Assembly: GCA_019055375.1 (NCBI GenBank)
Contig: JAHQIW010006057.1
Location: 30,789 to 94,788, forward strand
Length of the DNA stretch: 64,000 bases
Direction of reading: 5' to 3'
Source of the DNA: Parelaphostrongylus tenuis
Lineage: Eukaryota > Nematoda > Chromadorea > Rhabditida > Metastrongylidae
Every line of letters starts with the position of its first letter. Position 1 is the first letter of the stretch. This document shows, piece after piece, positions 1 to 11,572 of this stretch. The notes below the pieces were generated by a model. It made no database searches. It was given only the letters and a program-made list of their open reading frames with translations, and was not told the DNA's origin. The translations under genes and the position numbers were made by a program.

Positions 1-420
1 TTTTGGCATATCAATCCATTGACCTGTAACTTACCAGCACAATGATGACTTTGAGGTACATGTAAAGAAACACAAAATCAAAACTGAGAGATCTGTGTCG
101 TAGTATTTGAATTCGGAGGTACAAACTGATGTTACACTTTATTACTTGAAAATGTTATCTTGATTACTCATTATTTGACAGCTATTCGTAGCAGAGAATA
201 GAGGTGTATTGCTCTTGATGCAGGAAATAAATGATAAACATGAGTGAAATATGATGAAATAAAGTAAGAAAGCATGAAACTGTTCCATGGTAGCTCGAAA
301 TATGATAATCTCATAAGCACTGGGTATGCCTTCTAAAGATATGGTGCTTAGAAAGAAGCGTTGGCAGCACTTCCAGGTTGCAGCGATGAAACTACATTCA
401 TATAAGAGTATAAGTATATG
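1..420. other. no recognisable feature
   Basis: AT-rich sequence. Open frames here are short, lack splice context and carry no familiar motif. The RTE fragment begins at about 421. Confidence 0.5.
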
Positions 421-712
421 ATTTATGCTCAACGGAACGACAAGCTCCAAACGGTCCATCTAATTAGGTTGTGAAATCAACATGATGAACGACCTAGCGC
501 TAGAGCTGAGCAGGAGGAAGCGAGCGGCTTAGGGAACGTTTAAGAGCATTGAAGATGTAGTGAAGAGGACAAAGAACATCAGACCGACCTTTTCGACTTG
601 ACAGTTATCCCTGCCCCAAAGTATGCAGCAGAAACGTGGTCGTTACGTAAGCAGGATGGAAGAACACATGGCGTTATTGAAGGCGCAGTCGAAAGGTCAA
701 TGCTAGGAGTAT
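421..712 (+). mobile_element. RTE-type LINE fragment, C-terminal part of reverse transcriptase ORF
   Basis: The translation gives a diverged version of the region just after the RT palm of nematode RTE elements, with an NMMNDLALELSRRKRA-like stretch, a KSIEDV-like stretch and a SLRKQDG-like stretch. Stops and frame changes interrupt it, so it is dead. The same stretch is better preserved at 28390-28680, and the two align without gaps over much of their length. Both ends stop abruptly. No poly(A) or target-site duplication was found. Confidence 0.8.
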
Positions 713-1394
713 CCTCTATCTCATGAATATCTCATGAATAAAGTTCTGGTGAAATTTCCAATCTATCGAAATGAGGCAAAATATTTCACGTAGTAAAAAA
801 CGCAGTTGACGTGGCACTGATAAGAGGCTTCACTCACCTTTTTCAAGTTCCAAGTTTTTCCTCAGAATAGTTTTTGCAACTTCTCCAATTTCTCCCAACT
901 TCTCCATCATGTGCTTACGAATCAGAATTTTTATTGCACATTTTGTATGATGAAGTTTATTCCATTTGCTCAACGACCCCAAAACTCTTGTGGCTTACCT
1001 CATTTCTCCGAATATTTCAAAAGGATCAAGTGAAAATTTTCGATCAGCTGTTTTTTTAAGTCATTCAAGACAATTCACATAATAGGTTCTTGAAGTATTC
1101 CGAAAAGAATCACTTGGCATACAAGAGAGTTTACGTTGATATTCACCATCATATTTGATAAAATATTCAGATCAGTATGAATATAGTATTTTCTTTTCCA
1201 AAAACTCCTTCACTATTCTCAATTATAACTTATAATAGGTATACATTCGTTGATTTATTATTTGTGAGGTAGTCAATATCCGATTACAAAGATGGGCTAA
1301 TGTGCTAATACCATTTGAGTAGACTGACCTGGCTATGGAAGTCTATTCTGTTAGTAACATTGAAGGTAAACCTAGGCGATAAATACTAATTAGC

Positions 1395-1978
1395 GTATAG
1401 CGATAAATATATTGGCGAAACGGGTAGGCGGCTCTATACCTGCAAAAACATCTAGCTGACAAGCGTCTTAATAGGCGGAACAGCCCGCTAGGGACGCTTA
1501 TAGCAGAAACACGACGGAGTTGATTTTGAGATCCAAGTCACCATCCTTGCGCAGGAACAAAAAACATCAGCGCGAAAAAATCATAAAGCATTTTGGATTA
1601 TTATCACCAATCCAACTATAAACCGCAGGAAGGAATGCCTCGTTATCACAAGTGATTTGAGGTCAGTATATAAGAATGTCGTTTCAATGAGTAGTGCATT
1701 AAGAGCCTATGTGATCTCCTTCCGGTGGTCTCCACTAGAATCATTCGGTGGAACACACATAAAAAGCGGTGAGTATGGAGAGTTGATTTTGTGCTTGATG
1801 CGATTGAAATGTAGGTCTGGTGATTTTTCTGAAGGGGTAATGAAGGTGTTTTGGCTTATTGGATTGCGGACAATTTGACCTTTCCCGGCTTCGAAGAAGG
1901 CGAACTGCCGAAACGTCAGGTGTCAAGGAAAGTCTATTGTAACATCTCGTGTTTTGCTTAGAGGAAATCAGGAATTGT
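1395..1978 (+). mobile_element. PLE family 1, 5'-truncated: GIY-YIG end and terminal repeat
   Basis: The translation gives the GIY-YIG endonuclease end of a Penelope-like element (KYIGETGRRLY, then a VTILAQEQKTSARK stretch and TNPTINRR), followed by the family 1 3' untranslated region and terminal repeat ending in GTGTTTTGCTTAGAGG. Frame breaks make it non-functional. The hammerhead-like motif near 1898-1925 is mutated in its core (TCGAAGA instead of CTGAAGA). The element sits inside segmental repeat D copy 1; the paralogous site near 13815 is empty, so insertion followed the duplication. Confidence 0.85.
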
Positions 1979-2782
1979 AAAACTAGGCCTAAGTACATCT
2001 GAGGACTTTTTCGCAACGACGCATGAAGGCAAATACTGTTGTTGTTTTGTAAAAACGATACAGTGCAGTACATTGGATAGTCGCATTTTTGGTTTCAATT
2101 TACTGAATGATCAAGGTAGTGCTCACTAATGCCAGTCAACCTTCATTACTACTTCGACATTTGGAGATTAGATAGTGGAAGAGCTCATTTGTCAGCAGAT
2201 TAACAACTCGTGAGAGCGACGGCTCGGAAGTGTTACTCTGTACTTTACCTTTACTCTGGGTCCAACAGATGAGGGGATGTAATGGATGCTTTCAGGTCTT
2301 CAAGTGACTGACATTACACATATGGTTTAAGAAAGGAAAGGTCATCTCAAAACTAGTATGATTGTGAGAAGTGTCTGACGTTTAACTCTAAAATTCTGTT
2401 TTGTATGCCGAAACTGACAAATCGTAAACACTGTCGTCACCGCTGTAGAAATGATTTCTATTATGAGTTTTTGACGAACGCTGATTAAAGCTGATAATGC
2501 AGTTTCCGCGTGCCAACAGAATTGCTAAACAACGTACAAATGCGCTAAAGCATTCTATTTCCACTTTGAAGACAATACTGTACGAAGTTCGCCGGTTCAG
2601 TCAATGCTTTTTAAAACTTTAGTGTACTTATGAAGTTATGTGGACTTTAAGAAGTATTTGCTGTCTGTAGTCCCCAGCTCGAAAAAAACTGACATGTAGC
2701 TGGTTCTTGAGCTGTAACCCTCTCGATGTTCTTTTCTTTTGTCAAAACTTTTACTAAATTGGTACTTCTGTATATTCAAAAT

Positions 2783-2826
2783 TTGATGGCTAACGTTTCG
2801 GCGGCCTGCCTTCATCAGAGTCTAGA
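2783..2826 (-). ncRNA. hammerhead-like motif in PLE family 2 left terminus
   Basis: Read on the minus strand: CTGATGA, one extra A, then GGC/GCC as stem II with loop AGGCC, then GAAA, then CGTT, giving an AC/GT stem III and U as the cleavage-site base. Stem I pairing is weak (about two pairs, then a mismatch). Hammerheads are known in terminal repeats of Penelope-like elements. The extra base between CTGATGA and stem II is not canonical, so self-cleavage is uncertain. Confidence 0.5.
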
Positions 2827-4977
2827 CGAACATACCATACCGATTGCTCGGTCAATATTTCGTATGCATGAACAATCCACTAGAAAAGAATTCAACAGTC
2901 TAGTCATTCTAAAAAATGCCACTTTCATTTGCTTTCATGGAGGAATCACCGGTCTTGTTTGGCTCACTTTTATAAACCATAATCAAACCTGGAGATGAAC
3001 CTGAGATAAGGTGCCATATTATTTGTTATGTTCAGGCATTCTGCTTTCTTTTTCAAGAACGTTCTTCAGGGAGCAATAACCTAATACTGAAGTGGATTCA
3101 ACTTTCCGTTTTTCCGGACAAAGTTCTTCGTATACTGATTAGGTACTGATTCAAAAAAATTCAATTCGAACATAACTCACGAACAAAACTATGGTATGCG
3201 CCGAATTCGGAAGCTAATAAACTTTGAGAGAATTCGGTGGTTATCTTTCAGTGATAAACGCTAAAAATTTGTAGTTATTCCTTGTCACTTGGATATTGAA
3301 ATAACGAAGAAATATCTTCAGGATGTAACTCTTTATCGACTATTTTCTGAGGAGAATATAAAGCACAATACCGAAAATTGAATAGATATTGGGTCAAAAC
3401 GCAAGAGCAGCTGGTGCACAACAATCGATAAACCGTCAGCTTAAGAATGATTTACCAAGTTGTCTCGTCCTATACACACTCATCAAACCACAAACTCACC
3501 TCTAATGATGACCTAACGTCTATCGATCCGTGAGCATTTGAAGTTGGACTGATCAGTAGCTGTTCAGGCGGGCCGACGGATAAGATAACGTGGTTTTTGA
3601 GCCTCATTTTGTCGCAGTTATTGAAATTCACAACAGCCCATCTACCTAACACCAGGTTTTACGTGTCGAATGACCCCGCACTACAAGCAACTCACGAATT
3701 GATGGTGGGAAATGAATTGAGAACAAATATATATGTCATGTCAATTCAATAACTCATGACCCTTTTGAGAGAGTCCTGAGTTGTCCAATCATTAGGTGGT
3801 CGGGAAGATATTTTGCACAAGTTAGAGGTCTGGCAATGGGGCAGCGACTGGCACCAAGCTTTGCCATTGCTTTATGTCCAATGTGGAAACTCTGATTCTT
3901 AGTCGTGATGCATTACTCTACTGTCGATACACAGATGAAAGTCTTATCATCCGCTCGACACTGGAGGAGGTGGACATATGTTTTGGGCTTTTGAATAGGC
4001 AGTTATAGCACATTAAGTTTACACGAGAGAAGCATAGGGAGAACTGGCTTCCATTTTTAAACATTCAAATTCATCTTTTTGAAAGTGGGCACATCTTCCC
4101 AAACCAAACTTTAGAACAAAAGCAAAGTGTTCATATTCATCTTTCTCAAAGTCGCCACTTTTTTCCAAACCAAGTAAGGAAACGTATTAGTGCAACACTT
4201 TTGATCCCATCCCTTACACACAAAAAGGGCACCTCCAATCATTTACCGAAAGGCTGCAGGTGTTTGTACGGAGAGCGAGGATAGAGAGGAGTCTTTACGA
4301 TTGGCGCGGCAGATAGTCATTTCGAATGGCCACGAAAACTCCGTAATAAACGTAGAAATTCCACCCAATAACTTACGTCGCCATTTGATTTGGAAGAGCT
4401 GGTACGACTGTCTACGTAAGACTTTTAAGATCGACAATTGTTTAGTATGTGTAATGGTAGGAACGGAGATTGCATGAATTCGGGTACAATATATCAGATC
4501 CCTTGCACGACATGCAGTGAAGAATACACGATGAGACGGGAAGACCGCTTTGGATCCTCATGAGAACACTTATACAGAAAAGCCAACAGTTAAAAAAGTA
4601 AGCCTTAAAGGTCGAATAGGTAGAAAACGCGTCACTGTGAACTTTAATGCGGAAGTAAGAATCCTGGGTCAACAGTCGTATACATCAACGCGAAAACCTT
4701 CAAGCCTTTTAGATAAACCGCAAAAGCCCAAAAATGAATAGGAGAGGAGAATGCTTGAACATGACAAGTGATATGGCACCTTATCTCAGATTTATTTCTA
4801 GTCTGAGTATGGTTCCTATTTTCAAAGTGAGTCACACAAGGCCAGTGACCTCTTCCATATAAGCTTAGATAAGCTGGGGCTTCTCAGGATGACTAAAGTG
4901 TTAAATTCTTTTTTATTGAATTCTTGATGTATACGAAATATTAACCGAGTATTGAGGTATGGTGTGATATACATTTG

Positions 4978-5020
4978 TCTAGATTCTGACGAAGGCGTTG
5001 TTTCCGAAACGTTAGCCATC
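4978..5020 (+). ncRNA. hammerhead-like motif in PLE family 2 right terminus
   Basis: CTGACGA at 4986-4992 and GAAAC at 5006-5010 are followed by GTTAGCC. Stem II is degraded compared with the inverted copy at 2783-2826. Same motif, probably inactive. Confidence 0.4.
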
Positions 5021-6368
5021 AAATTATGAAGAAAGAACGCAGCCTGTAAGAACTTTTACATTCCTTCACTCATGCCCAGGTTTGAAGAAAGTCGGACTTT
5101 TGAGCTATTACCTCTCAATGTTGTTGTTTGTAGCTCGCACTCTAGAGGAAGAATTCAAGTTACTTCCAATGGGAATTCTATGGCATGCTACTGAAGACAT
5201 GCTGTAGGAAATAGTGACAAATTCAGATGTCAGCTTTTGTACTGGTCTTGATTTTGTACAACTTGCACTGACTATCATCCGTGTAAGGTGTAATGCATTC
5301 GCAGATCAACTTTTAGTCCTATTCTTCCTTATTGCAAATTCACGGATACACAGTATTTGAACTCAAATACTATACAATTGCAGGCTGCTATGCGCGTTCT
5401 GCCCTGAAACATTAGTCAGAATTTTGTCGTTGATTCTGCGTTTGAACCCGAGGAAAGTTGGAAACATATATAACCTAAGGATAGTTGTATCTTCCAATGT
5501 TCGTCGAAGCTTGACACCGAGAAGCAACTTTTCATTCCAGGGTGAGCTTACCAAAGGCATATGGCACAAAATCAATCAATGAGAGACGTGAATAAAAAAA
5601 AGTGTTAGAGTTTTCATTTCCAACTAATGGTATTCCTTGTCTACCTATAACTATGCATGAATTATATCACGGTTTAGCTTTGGAGTTCATTTAACGAACT
5701 GGGAGAGTATCTGTCTTTAGGCTACCCACCTGTCTCATAGCAGAGTTATGATGAGACCACGGTATGGTGTTGTACGCAAGCTCGACTTCCTGACTCGACT
5801 TCGACTTCCATTGTGAAGATGCTTTCCCATATCAGCCACATGAAAAGTGAAATTGAAAATGAAAGGCGTTTGAATTGTCTAGATTAGCTATCTCTGTGGA
5901 ACAGCTGTACGTCTCATAAAAGGCCCCTAGAACGAGTATGAGAAAGCTTTTATTGTTAACCGTTTTTTAAAGGTTTGCAATCATGTTATAGTAATCGTTC
6001 CTGTCAGAGAATAATGAAACGCTTTGAATTAAATCCATACTTCATCAAGGTCATCCCTAATTTTCTTTTTTGAGCCAAACACAAGGTATTACATTGATTT
6101 TTATTCAACAGATGACGTTTCGGGTGTTCGCCTTCAGAGTCTAGATAGGTCAAGTTGGCTACAATCCAATCAGTCAAACACCTCCATTACTCCTTTAGAA
6201 AATCGACAAACCTAGCTTTCAATCGCAACAATCACCAAACCAACGCAAATAATACACCAAGAATATCAAGGGTGACTGTCTTGAGAGGCACAACTCTCCC
6301 TGATGGTGAGCGCTAGCTATTAGAATTGGGTCCAAGCTGCACCATCTCAACCCATTTCTAAGGTACCC

Positions 6369-6668
6369 TTGCGTAAGGTTGCATGCGGCTTACATGAATT
6401 GCAAGATCAACTCCGTAAAAAGGCCAGAGCTGAAGAGACCAACAGGAATGAGCAGCAAGTAGAGGTCGTACCAATACCACCATTTCCTCAACCGTTCTAC
6501 AGACGACAAAACCCGAACGAGGAGGTTGATAGAAAATTCCGGAAATTTGCGAACGAAACTTTTAGAACTCTCATTCACTACAGCATGAAAAGGTTTCAGT
6601 CGAACCTCACCGAGCTAGAAAAGCGTGGCATGAAAAAGGTTCGAGAGTTGATAAGGGAAAAACGATAA
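6369..6668 (+). pseudogene. PLE family 1 N-terminal ORF block
   Basis: An open stretch of 99 codons rich in Arg, Lys and Glu. It contains VEVVPIPPFPQPFYRRQNP followed by a basic helical segment (RKFRKFANETFRTLIHYS). The same protein is seen, broken, at 43630-43890 and 61900-62170, always just before RT sequence, so it is the N-terminal part of the PLE polyprotein and not a host gene. The first Met may not be the original start. Confidence 0.7.
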
Positions 6669-8017
6669 GGCTATGAGTTAGTGATAAAGGTGGAAAATTT
6701 CTAGTGATTCCTCGACATTTAAATACTACAATAACGAATATGCATCTCAAAAATGCTTCGCTTTAGCGATCATCTCCTGTAAAGAAATCTACATGGAAAA
6801 ACCGCAAGTTAAGCATTGAGCTTGTCTGTACGGCAAGGGAGGCAGGTTTGGAACTATCTATCATTTCTCAATCAAAAATCCAATCACCAACATGTCTCTG
6901 CTGTGCTTACTTATAACAACACATAAGTTAGTATCCACTGATAATCTAACGTCTAACGATTTATCTCTATTCAAGATTAGACCCATCTTCAGTTCTGAGG
7001 TGGACCGACGCATAGAATAGCATGGTTTTTGACTTTGATAACATTCTAGTTGCTAGGACACATTCCAGCCCATGTGACAAACATTCAGATGCTCTTGGTC
7101 CCGCTATATAGCGCGATCCAAGCAACGCGTACGCATTGGAGTCATTCGACGTCACTGTTCTCTATACGAAAGCATCGAATAACTTTGCATTGTAATCCAC
7201 ACATGAGCTTTTTATACAACATCAAGGAGCTTTAAATATGTACGGCCTGAGGACTGAGCAGTTCATGGTTCTATTAAAAGAGTGCCTGAACTGCGCAATC
7301 TTTGAGTGGTCCGAAAGTACTTTGCTCAAATAGGAGTTCTGGCAATGGTGCAGCGACTGGCACCTAGCCTGGCTATTGCCTTAATGCCGAAAGTGGAAGC
7401 ACTAGTGATGGTTGTCCAACCATTACTCTGCTATAGGTATATAAATGATTGTTTAGTTATCTGTTCCACTCAAGGGGGATTAGATACTTGCCTTTAGAAT
7501 GATGAATGAACAGTCAGTGTATATAAGAATTGCCCGTGTGATACCGAAAGATAATTATGTTCCTTCTTTGAACGTGAAATAAACTTAGCCGAGAGCGGCT
7601 ACATATCGGAGTGGTACCAAAAGCCAAGTTTGTAGAATATCCTGGTTCACTATCTCTGCTCTTATCCCCCACATGCGAAAAATGAGTTAGTAAGGAAAAT
7701 GCTTCAAACGGCCGCCAATGTGTGTACTGGAGAAAAGCAGAGAATAGAATCCGTGAAACTGGCTCTGGAAATAGCCACTTCTAATGAATACCAACCTCTC
7801 AGCTTAGGTTTAGAGGATTCTCGGAACGCAAATTCGAGTGAAGGGCAAATTCGTTTATCCTCCCGTTTTTTCAAATGACATAAGCACAGCTATAAAGCGT
7901 TGTTTGAAAAGAGCAGATTTAGAGCAATCGGTTTGTATCATTGGAAATACCACCAAATACTCTAAGGCGCCAATTAGTTCGTAATCGATTATTCGATTAT
8001 GTGACGGCCTCTGCATA

Positions 8018-8368
8018 ATGGAAGATTACAAAATATGTTTCAAAAGCAGAGATAATGATTACATGAGCGTAGGTACAGTGTACCTGATCTCTTGCAAAGC
8101 GTGCAACGATAAATATATTGGCGAAACGGATAGGCTGCTCTATGCCCGCATGGAAGAACACCTAGCTGACATGCGCCATAATAGACGGAATACCCCGCTA
8201 GGGACACATAATGCACAGAAGCATGACGGAGTTGACTATAGTATAGAAGTCACCATCCTTGTTCAGGAACGTAGAACATCAGCGCGAAAGATCTTGGAAG
8301 CATTTTGGATTCATACCACCTATCCAACTATAAACTATATAAGTACATATGGCGTAAAACCCATTTGA
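8018..8368 (+). pseudogene. PLE family 1 GIY-YIG endonuclease domain
   Basis: An open frame of 116 codons. It contains VGTVYLISCKACNDKYIGET, matching the GIY-YIG signature (Y-L-I then Y-I-G) of Penelope-like element endonucleases, then a MEEHLADMRHNRRNTPLG stretch and a VTILVQERRTSARKILEAFW stretch. In an intact PLE this domain follows the RT and nicks target DNA. Upstream RT stops detach it from its partner, so it is an orphan fragment. Similar domains lie at 1400-1640, 33620-33900 (-), 45300-45560 and 60500-60780 (-). Confidence 0.85.
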
Positions 8369-8433
8369 GGTGACAGCTATCGGATCGATCAGAAATTTTT
8401 ATTCAACCACTGTTATAGCGTGTCATGATGTTA

Positions 8434-9172
8434 CTAGGTTGAGGAAAAATTTCCTCAACACCCACTGAAGATTCAAAGTTTATACCTCAACTCAATCAGA
8501 AACATTCATAATTACTCTTCAAATATAGACAGCTATTGTCCCGCCAACGATCTGCAAGTATCCAGATCTCCTCGAAATCGTCATTCCTTGAGCTCTGAGT
8601 CAAAATGTTCTCGACATCCCTTTATAACTTGATCAAATGTCTCGAATCGGCGTCCACGCAGAAAATGCTCCATCGAGCAAAAAGACCACAATCGCACGGC
8701 GTAGCATCTAGACTGTAGGATGGGTGCGACAAGACCTCGATTCCTTCAAACCATCAAATTTTCTTGTCATTTTCCCGATCTAAGGTTTGGCATTGTCTTG
8801 CTGAAATAGCGCGCTTTCGACGAGCCGATGTCGGGTATTTTTCCTTCAAATCACCGTTGACTCGGTTCAACTGCTCGCAGTAGAATTCGTCATTGATGGC
8901 GCGATCATTCGGATGAAGTTTGAAGTACAAGGCACCTTCGAAGTTCCATCAAACGCATTCACGATCTTTTTGCCAAACAGATCTTGACGTGCAACTAATG
9001 ACGGATCTTGACGTTTCGGAAAAATTCGATGCGCTTTAACTAACCTTGCCGCTGGAGTTTCTTGTGGAATTATTACTGAGATATTCCCAGAAATATATAA
9101 TAACCGATACTGTGTGAAACAACCATAAAATTTGGACTTTTCGCGAGCGTTAAGGAGCTCTTCCTCAACCTA
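8434..9172 (-). mobile_element. mariner-family DNA transposon relic with TIRs
   Basis: The ends are inverted repeats: the left end starts CTAGGTTGAGGAA and the right end is its exact complement (9160-9172). TA dinucleotides flank both ends (8432-8433, 9173-9174), the usual mariner/Tc1 target duplication. On the minus strand, decayed transposase can be read between about 9060 and 8600, including QQDNAKP around the second catalytic Asp and SYSLDATPCD around the third. Stops and frameshifts, and a length well below an intact mariner, mean it is internally deleted and dead. Confidence 0.8.
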
Positions 9173-9249
9173 GTACAGTTGTATACCAGATGATGCTAAG
9201 TGATGGGCAATGATGTGCGAAATTTAAGTCTCAGGAGGGAGTCAAACTC

Positions 9250-9960
9250 TCGTTTTACTCGCACCGTAGGCGCATCATAACACTACTACCAGGAAGGTGA
9301 ATTTAAAAAAAATCCTCGTATTTCTCGCCAATTGCTACTGATAGAATTTCAATGTCGGCATATCTATAAACTACTTTTGTGTAACACAATACCGTCCCTA
9401 TAGTTTATGACAAGAGGTAACGCGAAATACCTATTGAAATGGGTAGTCTAAAGACCGATACTTGCGAAATTCTTTATAATTAACGCCAAAACTAAAGCCT
9501 CATATAATTCACACATCTTTCATGTAGACCACTGTACCTTTAGCTGACAATAAAAGTTCCAGCACTTTCTTGACTCGAGTCTCTTATCAATTTTTTTTTG
9601 CATTGTGTCTTCTATAAGCTCGCTGTGCTATGAGGACAGAGGAGGTTTTTTCGTGTTAAGTTCTGATGGATATCAAAAGATACAATCATCCACACGTTTC
9701 AAAATGTCGACTATTCCTGCGATCCAAGAACAGAACGCTGTTATCGCAACGAATTCGGGACTTATACTTCATGCGACGAGGCGAAAAACGACCTGCACTA
9801 GTAAAATGCACAATTCAAATACACTCCACGCCCCTTCTGCATGAGAACAGATCAGATACGTAAGTTGATTACCAAAGCCATTGACAACGACGTCTTTCTT
9901 ACCTACATTTCAAAGGCCATCCACGAGACCTGCCGCACCTCCACGAAAATCGCCCATGTT
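9250..9960 (-). repeat. Segmental repeat D, partial inverted copy 3
   Basis: Read on the minus strand, this resembles 14560-15240, including matches around the stretches that read TATCTTYTGATRTCC, GGTATTTCGCGTT and GTGCATTWTACWAGTGCAG. Plus-strand open frames of 60-80 codons here are not preserved in the other copies, so I do not call genes. Confidence 0.65.
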
Positions 9961-10189
9961 CAAAATCAGGGATCTTTTCTTTCTATTTTCTCGAACCACC
10001 TCCATAGTGGATCTGAGAAATGTCTTTAGGGAACGTAGGTTTATTCTTGGTAATTAAATACCACGAGAGCTATGAATATCTGGATATTTTTAAATTCTAT
10101 TTTGGTTTCATCTATTACATCCTTTTCCAACTTTTTTTTATTGTCAGTATTAAGCAGTAGTATGAGTTTCGTTTTGACTATGAGCGTAA

Positions 10190-10488
10190 GGAAAGCCCAT
10201 GTGGCGCACTGGTTAGAGGTGCTCTGCGTCACGCATGATCAATCGATGTTGGATGGTTTGATTCCGCGCTTGAAGCTCAGCAAGCTCTCCATCCGCTTGC
10301 GTGACCGAATTCGTTCCAGACCTGTCTGTGAAGGTAGCAGGAGTGACTTATTACATCGCTAAGTCACCACGAGTCATTATGAAGGCCAGATATGCAACAA
10401 TCGCCTTAAATGAAGCAAGATTTGTAAACGGATGCATGGCGCATCTACCAGGGATTGGTCAACACTAAGAGCTTTATCCTTATCCTTC
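10190..10488 (+). mobile_element. tRNA-derived SINE, family 1, copy a
   Basis: About 300 bp, homologous end to end with 27849-28149. The head has a box A-like CATGTGGCGCACTGGTTAG and a box B-like GGTTTGATTCC, typical of RNA polymerase III SINEs. The tail ends GCTTTATCCTTATCCTT. No clear target-site duplication is visible here. Confidence 0.75.
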
Positions 10489-10710
10489 ATAAGCATAAGA
10501 GAATTTTTCCAGTGAGATTTATTTGCACATCTTTAGTTTTAATAGAAGAGTGCAAATTTCAAACTTAGTACTTTGCAAGCTTTAATGTAATTTATTGGAT
10601 GATATAGACCAATCAACGCTCATTTAACTTGTCATTTCACTGGTGCTGTAATACTGCATTAAAGATTAGTTATATAAAAATGCTTTTATGAAGTACATCA
10701 CGGTTCAGAT

Positions 10711-11572
10711 TCACTTTCCGTCGACAGTGCCAGAAGCCGAGATGTGCGATTCCGAAGGACCAGATGCCAACATTCGAATCGCTCTGATCACTACACCTTG
10801 CCACATCATCCGCGACCAATTCGCTATGATGATATTTGTGGTCTATACAGAGTTCTCTTCACGAAACTAAAGTGTAAAAAACGAAACATTCAAATGGAGA
10901 GAGTCCCTGAAAGTGTCAAGTGTGTGCCGTTAATAGCAGCAACAGCCATAGGTTTGTCGCATGTCGCTTTTGGAACCTCCTTCGCCATTATCTTGCATAC
11001 TCCCGTGACTGTACTGCTGACAATAATGCACGTATCGAACTTATCGTCTTCTGCAAGAAATTCTGTCTCGAGATTTGACCTTCTTTTATTGCATAAAACT
11101 GAAAGAAACTCTAAAAAATTTTGAGTATTAATTTTATTTTATCCCACAAAATCTTGTAATTTATAACCTCCCAGTTTGAATACTGTATCAATCCCAGGAA
11201 AAAAGATATGGAAAATTTTTTCATGATATACTATCAATTTCAAGGACATCAGTCTTAGTGTTATTGTGATAATTTCGCCCCACATCATTCTCGTTTAGAA
11301 CAGTATCCAATAATTATCTACTAATTAATTGTTTATCCTTGAGTTAACGGATACAGTCTGCTTTTCCCAGTACTTTCTTTACTTCTACTTAGAATAATTC
11401 AAAATAACGTTGAACATGGAATAGCCACGCATATCCGCTTTGGATTAAGAGCAATTTTCTGGTATTGCAGTGGTTCGTAAGTGATGTTAACAGTAAGCCG
11501 ATTTAAAAAGCCTGAGATTACAGCATCAGGCAAGAATGCGCTACGACTTTGCATTTCGAGAACGTCAAAAAC
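10711..11572 (-). pseudogene. Secreted-protein family copy A, exons 3-5, degenerate
   Basis: Minus-strand relative of the intact gene at 31289-32790. Exon 3 is 11572-11429 (VFDVLEMQSRSAFLPDAVIS...), exon 4 is 11050-10896 (CIIVSSTVTGVC..., HLTLSGTLS), and exon 5 is 10842-10711 (TTNIIIANWS..., ending in TGA). Three defects are visible: exon 3 is 5 nt longer than in the intact copy, which breaks the phase; a conserved Cys in exon 3 is Tyr; and the exon 4 donor reads AT instead of GT. Exons 1-2 were not found upstream. It is probably a pseudogene, although exon 5 remains open. It is the only copy in this orientation. Confidence 0.75.

Larger units (their letters stand above)
2732..5100 (+). mobile_element. 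PLE family 2, near full length with inverted terminal repeats
   Basis: A Penelope-like retroelement of about 2.4 kb. Order: an inverted copy of the terminal region (2732-3010), RT pieces (3440-4230; an LAMGQRLAP stretch and a YTDES site where PLE RT normally has YxDD), GIY-YIG remains (4440-4790) and the sense terminal repeat (about 4790-5035). Many stops and frameshifts make it dead. The flanks at 2708-2731 and 5101-5124 are similar to each other and match one continuous stretch in the empty paralogue near 14495-14520, so they are probably a diverged target-site duplication of about 24 bp. Confidence 0.8.
720..5960 (+). repeat. Segmental repeat D, copy 1 (interrupted)
   Basis: This segment aligns by eye with 12570-15240 in the same orientation: 735-1105 with 12590-12955, 1115-1372 with 13475-13810, 2036-2731 with 13830-14515, and 5101-5750 with 14500-15150. 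The gaps in the match are exactly the mobile elements: a family 1 PLE fragment and a family 2 PLE in this copy, and a retrozyme dimer in the other. No convincing protein is encoded. The tail (about 5880-6050) also resembles 52200-52370 and 55810-55980. Confidence 0.75.
6060..8400 (+). mobile_element. PLE family 1, near full length
   Basis: A Penelope-like retroelement of about 2.3 kb. It starts with an inverted terminal region (6074-6200), then an N-terminal coding block (6369-6668), decayed RT (about 6680-7880) and a well-kept GIY-YIG domain (8018-8368). The RT active-site motif reads YIND near 7440, so one catalytic aspartate is lost, and several stops interrupt the RT. The sense-orientation terminal repeat expected after 8370 is missing. 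The copy at 43247-45900 has the same order. Confidence 0.85.

Noticed and set aside
9605..10029. Overlapping plus-strand frames suggesting a small gene
   Set aside because: They lie in the inverted copy of segmental repeat D and are not open in the other two copies.
10688..11124. Plus-strand frames of 60 and 126 codons
   Set aside because: They are antisense to exons 5 and 4 of secreted-protein copy A.
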